From Candidatus Heimdallarchaeota archaeon (lineage in GTDB: Archaea > Asgardarchaeota > Heimdallarchaeia > JABLTI01): a DNA stretch of 64,000 nucleotides. A model generated the notes under the pieces. That model ran no database searches and was not told where the DNA came from. It saw nothing but the letters and a program-made list of their open reading frames with translations. The stretch lies in the NCBI GenBank assembly GCA_019058275.1, contig JAHLVW010000036.1, positions 89,322 through 153,321 of the forward strand, in the 5' to 3' direction. Positions 8,407-17,762 of this stretch are shown here, piece after piece. Made by a program: the position numbers and the translations under genes. The number at the start of each line of letters is the position of its first letter. The stretch's first letter is position 1.

Positions 8407-10455
8407 ATGAAAATACGTCAGAAAAATGCTTCTTTCTTACTATCATTTGTTGTAATCATGCTTTTTTTTACAATTTATATTGATGTTTATAGTAGAAATG
8501 TTAGTGAGATAAAGCCAATTGTTTCAGCTTTAGAGATTTGTGAACCTGACGTTCTTGAACCAATGGTTGAGCATTTTGATTGGTTAATTATGATCTATTT
8601 AGATGGTGACAATAATCTGGAAGAAGATGCAATTAATGATTTCAATGAATTAGAAGATGGAATTGAAGTAGGTTCATCAATAGCTATCATCGTTCTTTTT
8701 GATCGAATACCCGGCGAAGACAGTTTAAATGATGATTGGACTGGTACAAGATTATTTAATGTAACATCTGATTCAGATGCTACAAATATAAATTCTGAAC
8801 TACTAGAAGATTGGGGTGAGAAAAACATGGGAGAAAGCAATACTTTAGAACTTTTCATAAATTATTGTTTTGACAAATATACTGCTGATAATTACTGGCT
8901 GAACATTTGGGATCATGGTGGAGGAGTTGTTGGTCTCTGTACAGATGATACAGATTCTGATTTTCTAACTCTTGATGAAATGCAACAAGCAATTGATGCA
9001 AGTACCACACTATATGCACAGGACTTTGATCTGATTTCCCATGATGCATGCTATATGAATATGATAGAGGTTGCATATGAATTAGAAGAATATACAGATT
9101 ATTTTGTTGGTTCTGAAGAATCAGTACCACTTGATGGTTTTGATTACTTAACGATTATTTCACAACTCGAATCTGATACTTCTATGAATGAAACTACTCT
9201 AGCAGAGATAATTGTTGATTCTTATAATGCATCCTACGATTCAATTTACTATGATGTCGCTCTTTCATGTCTGAATCTAAGTGTGTTTGATACTCTAATT
9301 CCTAATGTAAATAATTTTGCTGGTTATCTTTCTCTGGTTATTGATGATGGACAGGGAGCAAGTATTGAGAATGCTTACTTTAACACATTAATCTTAATGT
9401 TTGATTATTCAATTGATTTCATAAATTTCGTTGAAGAAATTATGGCTGATACCACATTAATGGCGACTTATCCTGATCTTAATAGTGCTGCTCAAGATCT
9501 TTTATCTAATCTTACATCTCTTGTTTTGTTTAATTACCAAAATAGCTACTATTCAGGTGATGCAAATGGAGTTACTATTTTCATGCCACTCATGAATTTT
9601 ATTAATTCACCTGATATAGATGATTATATAAATTCAAGTGTTAATTATGCAAACATTGATTGGCAAACTGATACTTTCTGGGATGAATTCTTAGCTGACT
9701 TCTATTCGAATTGTTTTGGAGTATCTCTAGCTTACGAAGAACTTTTACTAGGTGTTTCAACAGGTACACAAACAATTTCTCTGGGAGAAGGACATCTCTA
9801 TGCATTTGAAGTAGTTGAAGAAGGTCCATATGATATTAGAGTTAATATTGTAGATGGTGACGTTGATCTTTATTTATTTAATGGCACAGATTTATCTGAC
9901 ATGGCTTATAGTAAGCTATATAATTCAATTGATGGCTCTATTGAGAGAATCCGAGGTTATTTCATACCAGGAATTTACATTGTAGATATAATTGGTTGGA
10001 TGTATTCTAGTTATAATTTAGTAGTGAATCAATACACTTTGCCAATTGTTGAACCTAGTGAATCAATTACTGTCAGTAGTGGAACAGCATTAGGAGATGA
10101 GTCGGGTCATTACCAGCAAATTGTATATCACTATTTTGAGGTACCAATTACTGAACTAGGAAACTATACGTTCAGTTTATCTTATAATTCACATGCAGTT
10201 AACTACGATCTCTTTCTTTTAAATAAAGCATATAACTTGCAATATTATTCTGAATCTACTTCTTCTTTAGATTCCATAACAGTGAGCTTTAGCGAATCAG
10301 CAACAGTAATTGTATGTATATTTGGATTAACAGGATATGGATCATTTACTTTAGAAATAATACATCTTACACCTACTTCAGAAACTTCTGGATTAACTTT
10401 TATCTTTAGCTTTATTGCTTTGCTAGGAATGGCTTTTTGGAAAACGAAAAATTAG
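8407..10455 (+). CDS. Clostripain-family (C11) secreted or membrane-anchored peptidase
   Basis: Cysteine peptidase of the clostripain family, probably exported and held in the membrane. A hydrophobic signal segment starts at the chosen ATG (MKIRQKNASFLL...), which has TGGAG ten bases upstream; the ORF track starts 45 bases earlier at TTG. The catalytic His lies in WDHGGG and the Cys in SHDACYMNM. The middle has a beta-rich PPC-like segment (GHLYAFEVVEEGPYDIRVNI) repeated in weaker form, and the C terminus ends in a single helix and a basic tail (FSFIALLGMAFWKTKN), a typical archaeal surface anchor. The family cleaves after Arg in known bacterial members. Confidence 0.85.
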   Translation: MKIRQKNASFLLSFVVIMLFFTIYIDVYSRNVSEIKPIVSALEICEPDVLEPMVEHFDWLIMIYLDGDNNLEEDAINDFNELEDGIEVGSSIAIIVLFDRIPGEDSLNDDWTGTRLFNVTSDSDATNINSELLEDWGEKNMGESNTLELFINYCFDKYTADNYWLNIWDHGGGVVGLCTDDTDSDFLTLDEMQQAIDASTTLYAQDFDLISHDACYMNMIEVAYELEEYTDYFVGSEESVPLDGFDYLTIISQLESDTSMNETTLAEIIVDSYNASYDSIYYDVALSCLNLSVFDTLIPNVNNFAGYLSLVIDDGQGASIENAYFNTLILMFDYSIDFINFVEEIMADTTLMATYPDLNSAAQDLLSNLTSLVLFNYQNSYYSGDANGVTIFMPLMNFINSPDIDDYINSSVNYANIDWQTDTFWDEFLADFYSNCFGVSLAYEELLLGVSTGTQTISLGEGHLYAFEVVEEGPYDIRVNIVDGDVDLYLFNGTDLSDMAYSKLYNSIDGSIERIRGYFIPGIYIVDIIGWMYSSYNLVVNQYTLPIVEPSESITVSSGTALGDESGHYQQIVYHYFEVPITELGNYTFSLSYNSHAVNYDLFLLNKAYNLQYYSESTSSLDSITVSFSESATVIVCIFGLTGYGSFTLEIIHLTPTSETSGLTFIFSFIALLGMAFWKTKN

Positions 10456-10551
10456 AAAATAGATTTTTAACAGATTTATTTTCTTTTAATTTTTTCTAAG
10501 TTTTACCTATCGTCAAAAATAAAACTGAAAATAAAATTTGATATCCAGCAA

Positions 10552-10965
10552 TCAATCTTCCCAATCAAGAGTTTTCCAGAAATTATAGAAGATGTCAGCT
10601 TCTTCTAGATATTCAAAACCAACTTTGTCTATAAATAACCAAATATAACGTTTACCTACAATAAACAAATCAGATAATTCATTCTCTTCTTGCGAATAAT
10701 GCACAAAGGAATTGATGCTTAGCATTTGTAGTACTTTCTGATAGATTTCCAATTTGGTATCGGATGCATGTTGTATGGATAAAATCATCTCTCCATTATC
10801 ATTAGTGAATACCAATCCTCTACTATCAAAAACCCCACGTAGATATGCGCTTAAATTTCCTTTCTTCCAGGTGAGCACATCTTCGGGATTTGTTTCAGAT
10901 TCATCAATTTTCTTACTATAACTTCGAAGATTATAAATTGGTTTATCTTCATTTTTATGACTCAC
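10552..10965 (-). CDS. Free-standing single LAGLIDADG-like domain, catalytic acid replaced
   Basis: A 137-residue protein resembling one LAGLIDADG homing-endonuclease domain: AYLRGVFDSRGLVF fits the helix motif, followed by strands and helices with the usual pattern (LEIYQKVLQMLSI, LFIVGKRYIWLFIDKVGF). The second acidic residue of the motif, which binds the catalytic metal, is Arg (DSRG rather than DADG or DGEG), so cleavage activity is unlikely. It is not inside another gene, and no intron or intein is evident nearby. A DNA-binding or structural role after domestication is possible. Confidence 0.5.
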   Translation of the reverse strand: MSHKNEDKPIYNLRSYSKKIDESETNPEDVLTWKKGNLSAYLRGVFDSRGLVFTNDNGEMILSIQHASDTKLEIYQKVLQMLSINSFVHYSQEENELSDLFIVGKRYIWLFIDKVGFEYLEEADIFYNFWKTLDWED

Positions 10966-11104
10966 AGCAATAACTCTCTTGGTATTTTTTGATTCAATTT
11001 GCTTTTATCAAATAATCCTCTGAAATTATATATAAAAACAACTAAAAAATCTAGCAATCACAAATTAGTTGGTTTTAAAAGAAAGAAAAATGATAAAGAT
11101 TATT

Positions 11105-11582
11105 CTAACTCTTTATCCATTTTGAAATTTCCTTACATTCCTTTTCGATTCTTTCTATAACTCCTTCTTTAAATGGTCCTTCAGCAGTTTTCACTTGGCC
11201 ATCTATCCATTCAGGGTAAACATTGGCAATTACATTTCCCTTTTTTAATGACTCATTAAATCTGTTACCTTTGTTCTTTATTTTATCAAAATCTAGCACA
11301 TGAGTAACAAAGGAAATACCATATTTTATGCTCTTTTTGTTTTTGTTCAATTGTCCTTTTAATTTTCGTAACCATTTCTTAGATACAGGACTTATCATAA
11401 AAATCCTAACAGCAGTACCAACAATAAGAACATCTGGGGAATCATTGGCAACCATTTCGGGGGCTGTATTTTTTATATAGACCAATATTAACATCCATTT
11501 TTTTACCCAAGACTTCTCCTAAAGTCTTCGCTAACTTCTCACCATTACCAAAAGTAGAATCATGAACTATCCATAGTTTCAC
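11105..11582 (-). pseudogene. Flavodoxin-domain protein gene with a frameshift in a G5/C5 run
   Basis: The 129-residue ORF at 11105-11494 is only the C-terminal part of a flavodoxin-like protein (SPDVLIVGTAVRIF). The FMN phosphate-binding start lies in another frame from GTG at 11582: VKLWIVHDSTFGNGEKLAKT, ending NIGLYKKYSP. The frames meet at the run GGGGG (11459-11463, CCCCC on the coding strand); removing one base restores YSPEMVANDSP. A TAA precedes the GTG, which fixes the start. It is a recent pseudogene or a homopolymer sequencing error. Confidence 0.65.
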
Positions 11583-11750
11583 AGATTATCACAATAATAT
11601 TAACAAAGATTTCTTGGTTGAAAGCTAATATAAACATTAGTTTTCAATTTCAATCATATTATTGTTTTTCTGTAAGTTAAATCAAAATAACTAAAAATGA
11701 AGACATCCCCAATAATAGTGGTTTGAAAAAATTCTGGGAAGAAGATACAA

Positions 11751-12785
11751 TTGAAGAAGAATAAGGTAATATCACTTTTAGTTCGATTCAGTATACTAAT
11801 GGTTGTGTCAGTTACATTAATTGTTAGTAGTGTTTTAATCGCTTATTACCCACCAGCTCAATATAACTATACTGATGAGAGTTTTAATTTTGAATTAAAA
11901 CCTGAATATAATGAAACTCAGTTCAACATAGTTTTTGATCATCATAGTCACACAAAGTACTCAGATGGCATTTTAACAGTTGAACATAACATACTATGGC
12001 ATATTGCTCATGGATTCAATGCTATGGCTTTATCTGATCATAATACTCTTGATAATGCAGATGAGCTTGCAATAATGGTTAATAAATATAAAGATCAGAT
12101 AGTAATAATTCAAGGATTTGAATGGACTACAAATCGTATTCATCTTAATTTTATTGGAATTTCTGAAGATATTCCTGTACCATCAAATAAATCCACTGAT
12201 GTAGAAATCCAAGAAGCTATTGATGCTGCTCATGATCAAGGTGGAATTGTTATTGTTAATCACATTCCCTGGAGTTTGCCAATTATGCCCGATCATCCTA
12301 CTCGAGCTCAATTACTCGCTTGGGAAGTTGATTATATAGAGATTGTCAATGAAAACATCTATGATGAAGAATCAGTACCATGGTGCAACAACACTGGAGG
12401 GTTTGGTATGATTACTGGCACTGATATGCATTATCCAATGAATGTTTACAGTTGGACTTTAATGAATACTACAAGCTTTACTGCAACAGCTGTTATGGAA
12501 CAATTATCAGCAAGAAATACAACTATTCTTTATGATAGAGCTAGTCAGGTTGATCAAACAACAGGTCCACCGAGTGTAAAATATAAACTAGTTAAACCTT
12601 TAATTTCCATTGGTAGGAATTTTAAACCAACAGATATTGCTGTTGGTTTAATTGACTGGCAAGCTTTTGGCATCGCAATTGCTTATATTATTGTTGGTTT
12701 TGTGGTTGTAGAATCGGTAACTATTGGAATAGCTGCCATAAGAAAACGAAAGAAAAAGGAAGATTACGATAAATACTATGATTAG
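11751..12785 (+). CDS. Membrane-anchored PHP-domain phosphoesterase
   Basis: A 344-residue protein with an N-terminal membrane helix (about 9-31), a PHP metal-dependent phosphoesterase domain and a C-terminal helix followed by a lysine-rich tail (RKRKKKEDYDKYYD). PHP motifs are DHHSHTKYSDG, ALSDHNTLDNA, QGFEWTT and VNHIPW, whose His, Asp and Glu residues would bind the metals. The topology suggests the catalytic domain is outside the cell, between two helices. The TTG start is favoured because the first helix begins well before the next Met. Substrate unknown. Confidence 0.75.
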   Translation: MKKNKVISLLVRFSILMVVSVTLIVSSVLIAYYPPAQYNYTDESFNFELKPEYNETQFNIVFDHHSHTKYSDGILTVEHNILWHIAHGFNAMALSDHNTLDNADELAIMVNKYKDQIVIIQGFEWTTNRIHLNFIGISEDIPVPSNKSTDVEIQEAIDAAHDQGGIVIVNHIPWSLPIMPDHPTRAQLLAWEVDYIEIVNENIYDEESVPWCNNTGGFGMITGTDMHYPMNVYSWTLMNTTSFTATAVMEQLSARNTTILYDRASQVDQTTGPPSVKYKLVKPLISIGRNFKPTDIAVGLIDWQAFGIAIAYIIVGFVVVESVTIGIAAIRKRKKKEDYDKYYD

Positions 12786-12892
12786 AATGATGTTGGAGCA
12801 ATTACAATCAATTGTTTCAATTATTTCTTTGTTTTTTAACAAAATTTTCGATAGCAAAATATATCAGCATTAAACCTATTTGTTGCTTTAAT

Positions 12893-13972
12893 ATGGTCGA
12901 AAAATCCTTCTCTATAGATGCTCCTGGTAGAGTATTCCTTTTCGGAGAACATAGTGATTATCTAGGATTAGAAGTTATCTCAGCTGCTCTGAACAAGACA
13001 ATAACTATTGATGTGAAACCAAATGCTGAGAAACAGATTCATATTAAGTATACAGATCTTGCTGAAGTAGATAGTTTTGAAATATCTGATAATTTGATTT
13101 ATAGACATAAACGCGATTATGTGAGAAGCTCACTAAATGTTTTAAAAAATAATAATATCATTCCAAAGAATGGAGCTTCTTTGGAAATTTCTGGGAGCAT
13201 ACCAATTGCTGCTGGGTTATCAAGCTCATCAGCCCTTTCAGTTGCAAGTATATTGACCTTTTCAAAATTAGCTGATGTTGAATTAAATAAAGAAGAAGTC
13301 GCTCAATATGCATTTGAAGCTGAAGTGCTTGAGTTTGGCGAGAGTGGTGGAATGATGGATCATCTCGCATCAATTTTCGGAGGGATAATTCATGTGGACT
13401 TTGGTCATCAGTTTAAAATCACTCCATTATCAACCAAAATTACTGGATTAATCATTGGCGATTCTTTAGAAAAAAAGAAAGATACAGTAGGGGATTTGAG
13501 AATGATTAGAACCAACGTAGAAGCAGGTTATAATCAACTCAAGAATTATATTCAAGGTTTTGATCACAGATTAACTTCACTTGATGATGTATTGACTCAT
13601 ATTGGAAAAATATCCGATTCGACTAGTAGAATGATGACCGAAGCAACCATCCGCAACCGTGATTTAACGAGAGAAGCACTGCAATATCTTATAGAAGGAG
13701 CTAAAGAACCTAATACTTTTGGTAAGTTGATTGATAGACATCACATGTTAATGAAAGATGGACTTAGACGCTCTACAAAGAAAATTGAGAGGATGATTTT
13801 AGCAGCTAAGGATGCTGGAGCCTTAGGAGGTAAAATTAATGGTAGTGGTGGAGGAGGTACTATGCTTGCATATGCTCCTGGGAAGGAGGATGATGTAGCT
13901 AATGCTTTAGAGGATGTTGGTGGTAAACCTTACATTGTTAAAATTAGTGATGGGGCTTCTATTAGATATTAA
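12893..13972 (+). CDS. GHMP kinase, galactokinase/mevalonate-kinase-like
   Basis: A small-molecule kinase of the GHMP family. The start is taken at ATG 12893 (MVEKSFSIDAPGRV), because the 27 residues before it in the ORF track are unlike the family. Motif 1 is PGRVFLFGEHSDYLG, close to the galactokinase signature; motif 2 (ATP loop) is IPIAAGLSSSSALSVA; motif 3 is KINGSGGGGTM. About 359 residues, the usual galactokinase length. The sugar or mevalonate substrate cannot be settled from motifs alone, though GEHSDY favours a sugar kinase. It follows the PHP gene on the same strand. Confidence 0.75.
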   Translation: MVEKSFSIDAPGRVFLFGEHSDYLGLEVISAALNKTITIDVKPNAEKQIHIKYTDLAEVDSFEISDNLIYRHKRDYVRSSLNVLKNNNIIPKNGASLEISGSIPIAAGLSSSSALSVASILTFSKLADVELNKEEVAQYAFEAEVLEFGESGGMMDHLASIFGGIIHVDFGHQFKITPLSTKITGLIIGDSLEKKKDTVGDLRMIRTNVEAGYNQLKNYIQGFDHRLTSLDDVLTHIGKISDSTSRMMTEATIRNRDLTREALQYLIEGAKEPNTFGKLIDRHHMLMKDGLRRSTKKIERMILAAKDAGALGGKINGSGGGGTMLAYAPGKEDDVANALEDVGGKPYIVKISDGASIRY

Positions 13973-14029
13973 GGAACTAATTCTATTTAGAGAGATAATT
14001 ATTGTAACAGTGTAAGTATATGCTGTTGT

Positions 14030-14596
14030 GTGATTTTGAATAAAGAGTCAACATTGGATGAGAGTAATGACAAAATAGATGGTAAAGGAATCATTTGTGA
14101 GGTTACTTTTCAGAATAAGATAGTAGCTATAATTTACAAACAACCAGGGACTCTGTCTAATTGGAACACAATTCGAGAAAAATTGTTTAAGCATATTGAA
14201 GAGAAATTGCTCAAAAAGATAGTTGATAGAGGTTTAAAGAAACCACATCATAAAGATCTAATCAAAAACAATTACAGCGATTTTAGTCGTTTCTTTGAAC
14301 GTAAAATTCGTTATCTAATTTCACACTATATTAAATTAGGAAAATTCGATGTTATATTTTCTGACTATAATTCAAAATTAGAAAAAGAAATAGAACTAAA
14401 TCTAAAAGAATCAATCCAATCAGAAAATAAACACGAAATGGAAACAAAAATTTCTGATGTAAATAAGCAAATTGACTTTATACAACAGAATGATTTAGTT
14501 GATATGCTACAAGAATCATTGTTAAAGGATAGAGATTTTCTTGATAATATTTTGAATTATACCTCTGAGTTCATTTATTACTTGGTTATGTTCTAA
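14030..14596 (+). CDS. Hypothetical protein, lysine-rich helical
   Basis: A 188-residue protein without a recognised domain. It opens with a short beta-rich segment (GIICEVTFQNKIVAII), followed by long charged helices rich in Lys, Glu and Ile, with possible coiled-coil character around 110-160. No signal peptide. GTG start. Codon and base use resemble its neighbours. It lies 57 bp after the GHMP kinase, and the next gene is convergent. Function unknown. Confidence 0.5.
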   Translation: MILNKESTLDESNDKIDGKGIICEVTFQNKIVAIIYKQPGTLSNWNTIREKLFKHIEEKLLKKIVDRGLKKPHHKDLIKNNYSDFSRFFERKIRYLISHYIKLGKFDVIFSDYNSKLEKEIELNLKESIQSENKHEMETKISDVNKQIDFIQQNDLVDMLQESLLKDRDFLDNILNYTSEFIYYLVMF

Positions 14597-14646
14597 AGAT
14601 GATTTCATTCTGAATAAATCTTAAATTCATTGAATTACATTTTTGC

Positions 14647-15369
14647 TTAGCTGGTTGTGAGTGTTTTGATAAAAGTATCCTCCAACTGCTTCAATATCTC
14701 TGGTTTCTCTAATAACAAAATGAAAATTGCTGCATAAAGATTGATATAATTGATTTTATCAAGGCTTGTTTTACTATATAGATCAGATAGCTTTTCACTG
14801 TCCTTTGCTTTATCTAACAGATCCATAACGATTCTATTTTCTTCACCAGCAACTGCTTTAAATAACTCAAAAACTGCTTTTGATTCCGCTGGTTGTTTGC
14901 TAAAATATTCAGTTACAAGTATGTTCAGTTTTTCTGATATCATCTTACCTTTTTCTTTCTCCCACCACTTATAATCATCATCTTGTTTTTGGAAAAAGAT
15001 ACTTGCAGTTCGAGCATACAACTTTTCAGCTATTCGACTTCCTTCTGTCATTCTATGGCCTGCAACAGCGACTAAACCAGTTTTTTCCATCTTTTCTAAA
15101 TGACGATATATTGTCTTTATTGTAAATCGATGTTTGTTTGCTTCTTTCTCAAAGAATAGATTGTGAATCTCCTTTGCTGTCATGTACTTGTTTCGTAAAG
15201 CTCCTATAATTTCATATCTTTCATAGAGTATTTTTGATTCGTCAGCTTCAAGAAACTTCACTACTTTTGGTTTAAAAGAAATGTAATCTTTGTGTTTACG
15301 AGTTTTATTATTCTCGCTATTCTTTTCTTCCATGACGCTCACTACTTTAATTAAAAGTTTTACTGACAT
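14647..15369 (-). CDS. Winged-helix transcription regulator
   Basis: A 240-residue cytosolic regulator. A winged helix spans about 38-105 (YEIIGALRNKYMTAKEIHNLF, then TIKTIYRHLEKMEKTGLV), followed by a helical C-terminal half of about 100 residues that probably mediates dimerisation or ligand sensing. It is divergently placed 125 bp from the first aldo/keto reductase gene, the usual layout of a local regulator. The listed start is ATG 15369; ATG 15333 (MEEKNSEN) is a possible alternative since the extra twelve residues precede a charged, unstructured stretch. Confidence 0.7.
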   Translation of the reverse strand: MSVKLLIKVVSVMEEKNSENNKTRKHKDYISFKPKVVKFLEADESKILYERYEIIGALRNKYMTAKEIHNLFFEKEANKHRFTIKTIYRHLEKMEKTGLVAVAGHRMTEGSRIAEKLYARTASIFFQKQDDDYKWWEKEKGKMISEKLNILVTEYFSKQPAESKAVFELFKAVAGEENRIVMDLLDKAKDSEKLSDLYSKTSLDKINYINLYAAIFILLLEKPEILKQLEDTFIKTLTTS

Positions 15370-15380
15370 ATAAGGTTATC

Positions 15381-15412
15381 AGTGTGTATTGTTAAAGACA
15401 ATCAATAACACT
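15381..15412. promoter_or_regulatory. Candidate operator between regulator and reductase operon
   Basis: Imperfect palindrome in the divergent intergenic region: inner arms ATTGT and ACAAT separated by five bases, outer arms AGTGT and ACACT with unequal spacing (two and five bases). It lies close to the regulator gene start and could control both directions. Weak evidence on its own. Confidence 0.3.
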
Positions 15413-15494
15413 CATGGAAATACTAATATACAAAAGAGACAATGAATGTTATAATATGTCACTTGTTATGGATTGTTTTAAGTGAGGAATTATA

Positions 15495-16655
15495 GTGGAA
15501 AAAAGAAAATTAGGAAACACAGGAATAGAAACTTCGATTTTAGGTTTTGGTTGTATGAGATTACCAACTATCAAAGTAGGTGAAAATGCAATAAAACATG
15601 ATGAAGCAATCAAAATTATTCGTAAGGGAATTGACGGTGGAATAAACTATGTTGATTCTGCGTATAATTATCATGCTGATGAAAGTGAAATTGTACTTGG
15701 TAAAGCTTTGAAAGATGGTTATAGAGAAAAAGTAACACTAGCAACAAAAGCACCAGTTTGGAAAGCTGAATACAATAAACCTGAGCATTTCGAAGAATAT
15801 CTTGATGAGCAATTAAAGAAATTGCAAGTAGATACCATTGATGTCTATTTGCTTCATGCATTAAATGAAGCTCGATGGAAAAAAATTCAAGATCTGAAAT
15901 TATATGAACGAGCAGAAGTTGCTAAGAAAGAAGGAAAGATCAAGCATCTAGCATTCTCTTTCCATGATAAACCAGAGATTCTAAAGGAAATAATCGATTC
16001 CAGTTATTTTGAGGTAATGCTAGTTCAGTACAATGCATTAGATACAGTTAATGAAGAAATGATAAAATATGCTCATGTTAAAGGAATTGGAGTAGTAATA
16101 ATGGGTCCTGTTGGTGGAGGAAGATTATCTGGAAATCCACCAAAAGATATGCAAAACCTTCTTACTGAGGGACGAACAAATTTCACAGATTTAGCATTGA
16201 AATTCGTTTGGACCAATCCTAATGTATCTGTAGCACTCTCAGGTATGGGTTCTGAGGAAATGGTTGATGATAATTTAGCAGTTACCTCAGGTGATTACAA
16301 ATTAACAGAGAAAGAGATGAAGAATGTCAAGATCATCACTGAGAAATTCAAAAAATTGACAGACAACATTTGTACAGGCTGTAATTATTGTATGCCTTGC
16401 CCTAATGAGGTTGAAATCTCCTTCATCTTTGAATCGCTTATCTATCATGATGTTTATGGTGATCTAGAACAAGCTAAAATTTACTACTCAAAGATTGGTG
16501 AGCCCGATTGGCCACCAGGGGAAAACGCAACTGCATGTATTGAATGTGGTGAATGTGAACCTAAGTGCCCACAGAAAATACCCATCATAGATCAACTAAA
16601 GAAGGCTCATAAAGTATTATCCCAATTAGGATCTTCTAGATCAAAAGATAACTGA
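15495..16655 (+). CDS. Aldo/keto reductase with C-terminal double [4Fe-4S] ferredoxin domain (1)
   Basis: A 386-residue oxidoreductase. Residues about 1-280 form an aldo/keto reductase barrel with the tetrad visible (DSAYNYH with Asp and Tyr, ATKAP with Lys, LLHALNE with His). Residues about 290-370 bind two clusters: CTGCNYCMPCPNEV and CIECGECEPKCPQKIP. This fusion is known in anaerobes and may pass electrons between an iron-sulfur carrier and a carbonyl substrate; the substrate is unknown. GTG start with GTGAGG twelve bases upstream. First of four genes in the same direction. Confidence 0.85.
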   Translation: MEKRKLGNTGIETSILGFGCMRLPTIKVGENAIKHDEAIKIIRKGIDGGINYVDSAYNYHADESEIVLGKALKDGYREKVTLATKAPVWKAEYNKPEHFEEYLDEQLKKLQVDTIDVYLLHALNEARWKKIQDLKLYERAEVAKKEGKIKHLAFSFHDKPEILKEIIDSSYFEVMLVQYNALDTVNEEMIKYAHVKGIGVVIMGPVGGGRLSGNPPKDMQNLLTEGRTNFTDLALKFVWTNPNVSVALSGMGSEEMVDDNLAVTSGDYKLTEKEMKNVKIITEKFKKLTDNICTGCNYCMPCPNEVEISFIFESLIYHDVYGDLEQAKIYYSKIGEPDWPPGENATACIECGECEPKCPQKIPIIDQLKKAHKVLSQLGSSRSKDN

Positions 16656-16724
16656 GCTAATACTCGGTTATCTCAATTTATTAGACAATACATTAACTAA
16701 AATTAATATTATGAGGGTTGGAAT

Positions 16725-17747
16725 TTGGAACAAATTCGATTAGGTAGAACAAACTTAAAAGTTTCTCGAGTGGGCATTGGTGGTATACCTTTACAGCGTC
16801 CTTCAGAGAAGAAAGCTATAGAAGTAGTTCAATATGCTGTTGATAATGGAATCAGTATTATTGATACTTCAATTGGTTATGGTACTAGTGAGGAGAGAAT
16901 TGGTAAAGCACTCGTTGGACGAAGAGATGAAGTTATATTAATTACCAGAACTGGTGTGATAGATAAACAACGTGCAACTGAGCATTTAGAGAAAAGCCTA
17001 AGGCAATTACAAACTGATTTTATTGATATTTATGAATTGCATAATATTAGTACTGCTGTAAGGTATCAAGCAGCTACTAGTGAAGGTGGTTCATTAGAAG
17101 CAATTTATGAAGCACAAGATAAAGGTAAGATTGGGTATATTGGAATAACAAGTCACTGTATGAAAACAATCAAAACTGCTGTTAAATCAGAATTATTTGA
17201 TATCATACTTTTTCCATTTAATTTTGTAAACAATGAATCTGCTAGTGAGTTAGTTCCTTTAACAAAAAAATATGATATTGGGTTTACTGCGATGAAACCT
17301 TTCGCTGGTGGAAGACTAAATGATGCTAATCTAGCAATAAAGTATCTTTTACAATTCGATAATGTTGTTCCAGTACCTGGTGTAGAAAAGAAACAAGAAA
17401 TTGATGAAATTTTGGATGTTGTTAATGGTTCCTGGGTAATGACTGGTGAAGAAAGTCGTAAAATAGAAAATATCCGAAAGGAATTAGGTAATCCATTTTG
17501 TCAATGGTGTGGTTATTGTGAACCAGGATGCCCACAAGAAATCTCTATTCCCATGATTATTAATGCTGAAGGCATGTGGAAACTTTGGCCCCATGAAAGG
17601 ATTGTAAATAATTACAAAGAGCTTCTAGTAACTGCAAAAACCTGTATTGATTGTGGGGAATGCGAAGAAAATTGCCCTTATAATCTACCAATCAGAGAAA
17701 TGATGGCTGAAAGTATTGAATATATCGAAAGAAAAATTGAGATTTAG
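16725..17747 (+). CDS. Aldo/keto reductase with C-terminal ferredoxin domain (2), catalytic Lys replaced
   Basis: A 340-residue homolog of the preceding gene, with barrel and two cluster motifs (CQWCGYCEPGCPQEIS, CIDCGECEENCPYNLP). It differs from its neighbours at catalytic positions: the Lys strand reads LITRTGV rather than ATK, and the Asp/Tyr block is DTSIGYGTSEE. The His block is ELHNIST. The shorter barrel and substitutions suggest another substrate or a mainly electron-transfer role. TTG start after GAGGGTTGG. It lies 69 bp behind the first reductase and 15 bp before the flavoprotein gene. Confidence 0.8.
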   Translation: MEQIRLGRTNLKVSRVGIGGIPLQRPSEKKAIEVVQYAVDNGISIIDTSIGYGTSEERIGKALVGRRDEVILITRTGVIDKQRATEHLEKSLRQLQTDFIDIYELHNISTAVRYQAATSEGGSLEAIYEAQDKGKIGYIGITSHCMKTIKTAVKSELFDIILFPFNFVNNESASELVPLTKKYDIGFTAMKPFAGGRLNDANLAIKYLLQFDNVVPVPGVEKKQEIDEILDVVNGSWVMTGEESRKIENIRKELGNPFCQWCGYCEPGCPQEISIPMIINAEGMWKLWPHERIVNNYKELLVTAKTCIDCGECEENCPYNLPIREMMAESIEYIERKIEI

Positions 17748-17762
17748 ATAAGGTGATTAAGA

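Noticed and set aside
8855-9130. Minus-strand ORF over the clostripain gene
   Set aside because: His- and Gln-rich shadow of the protease, no domain.
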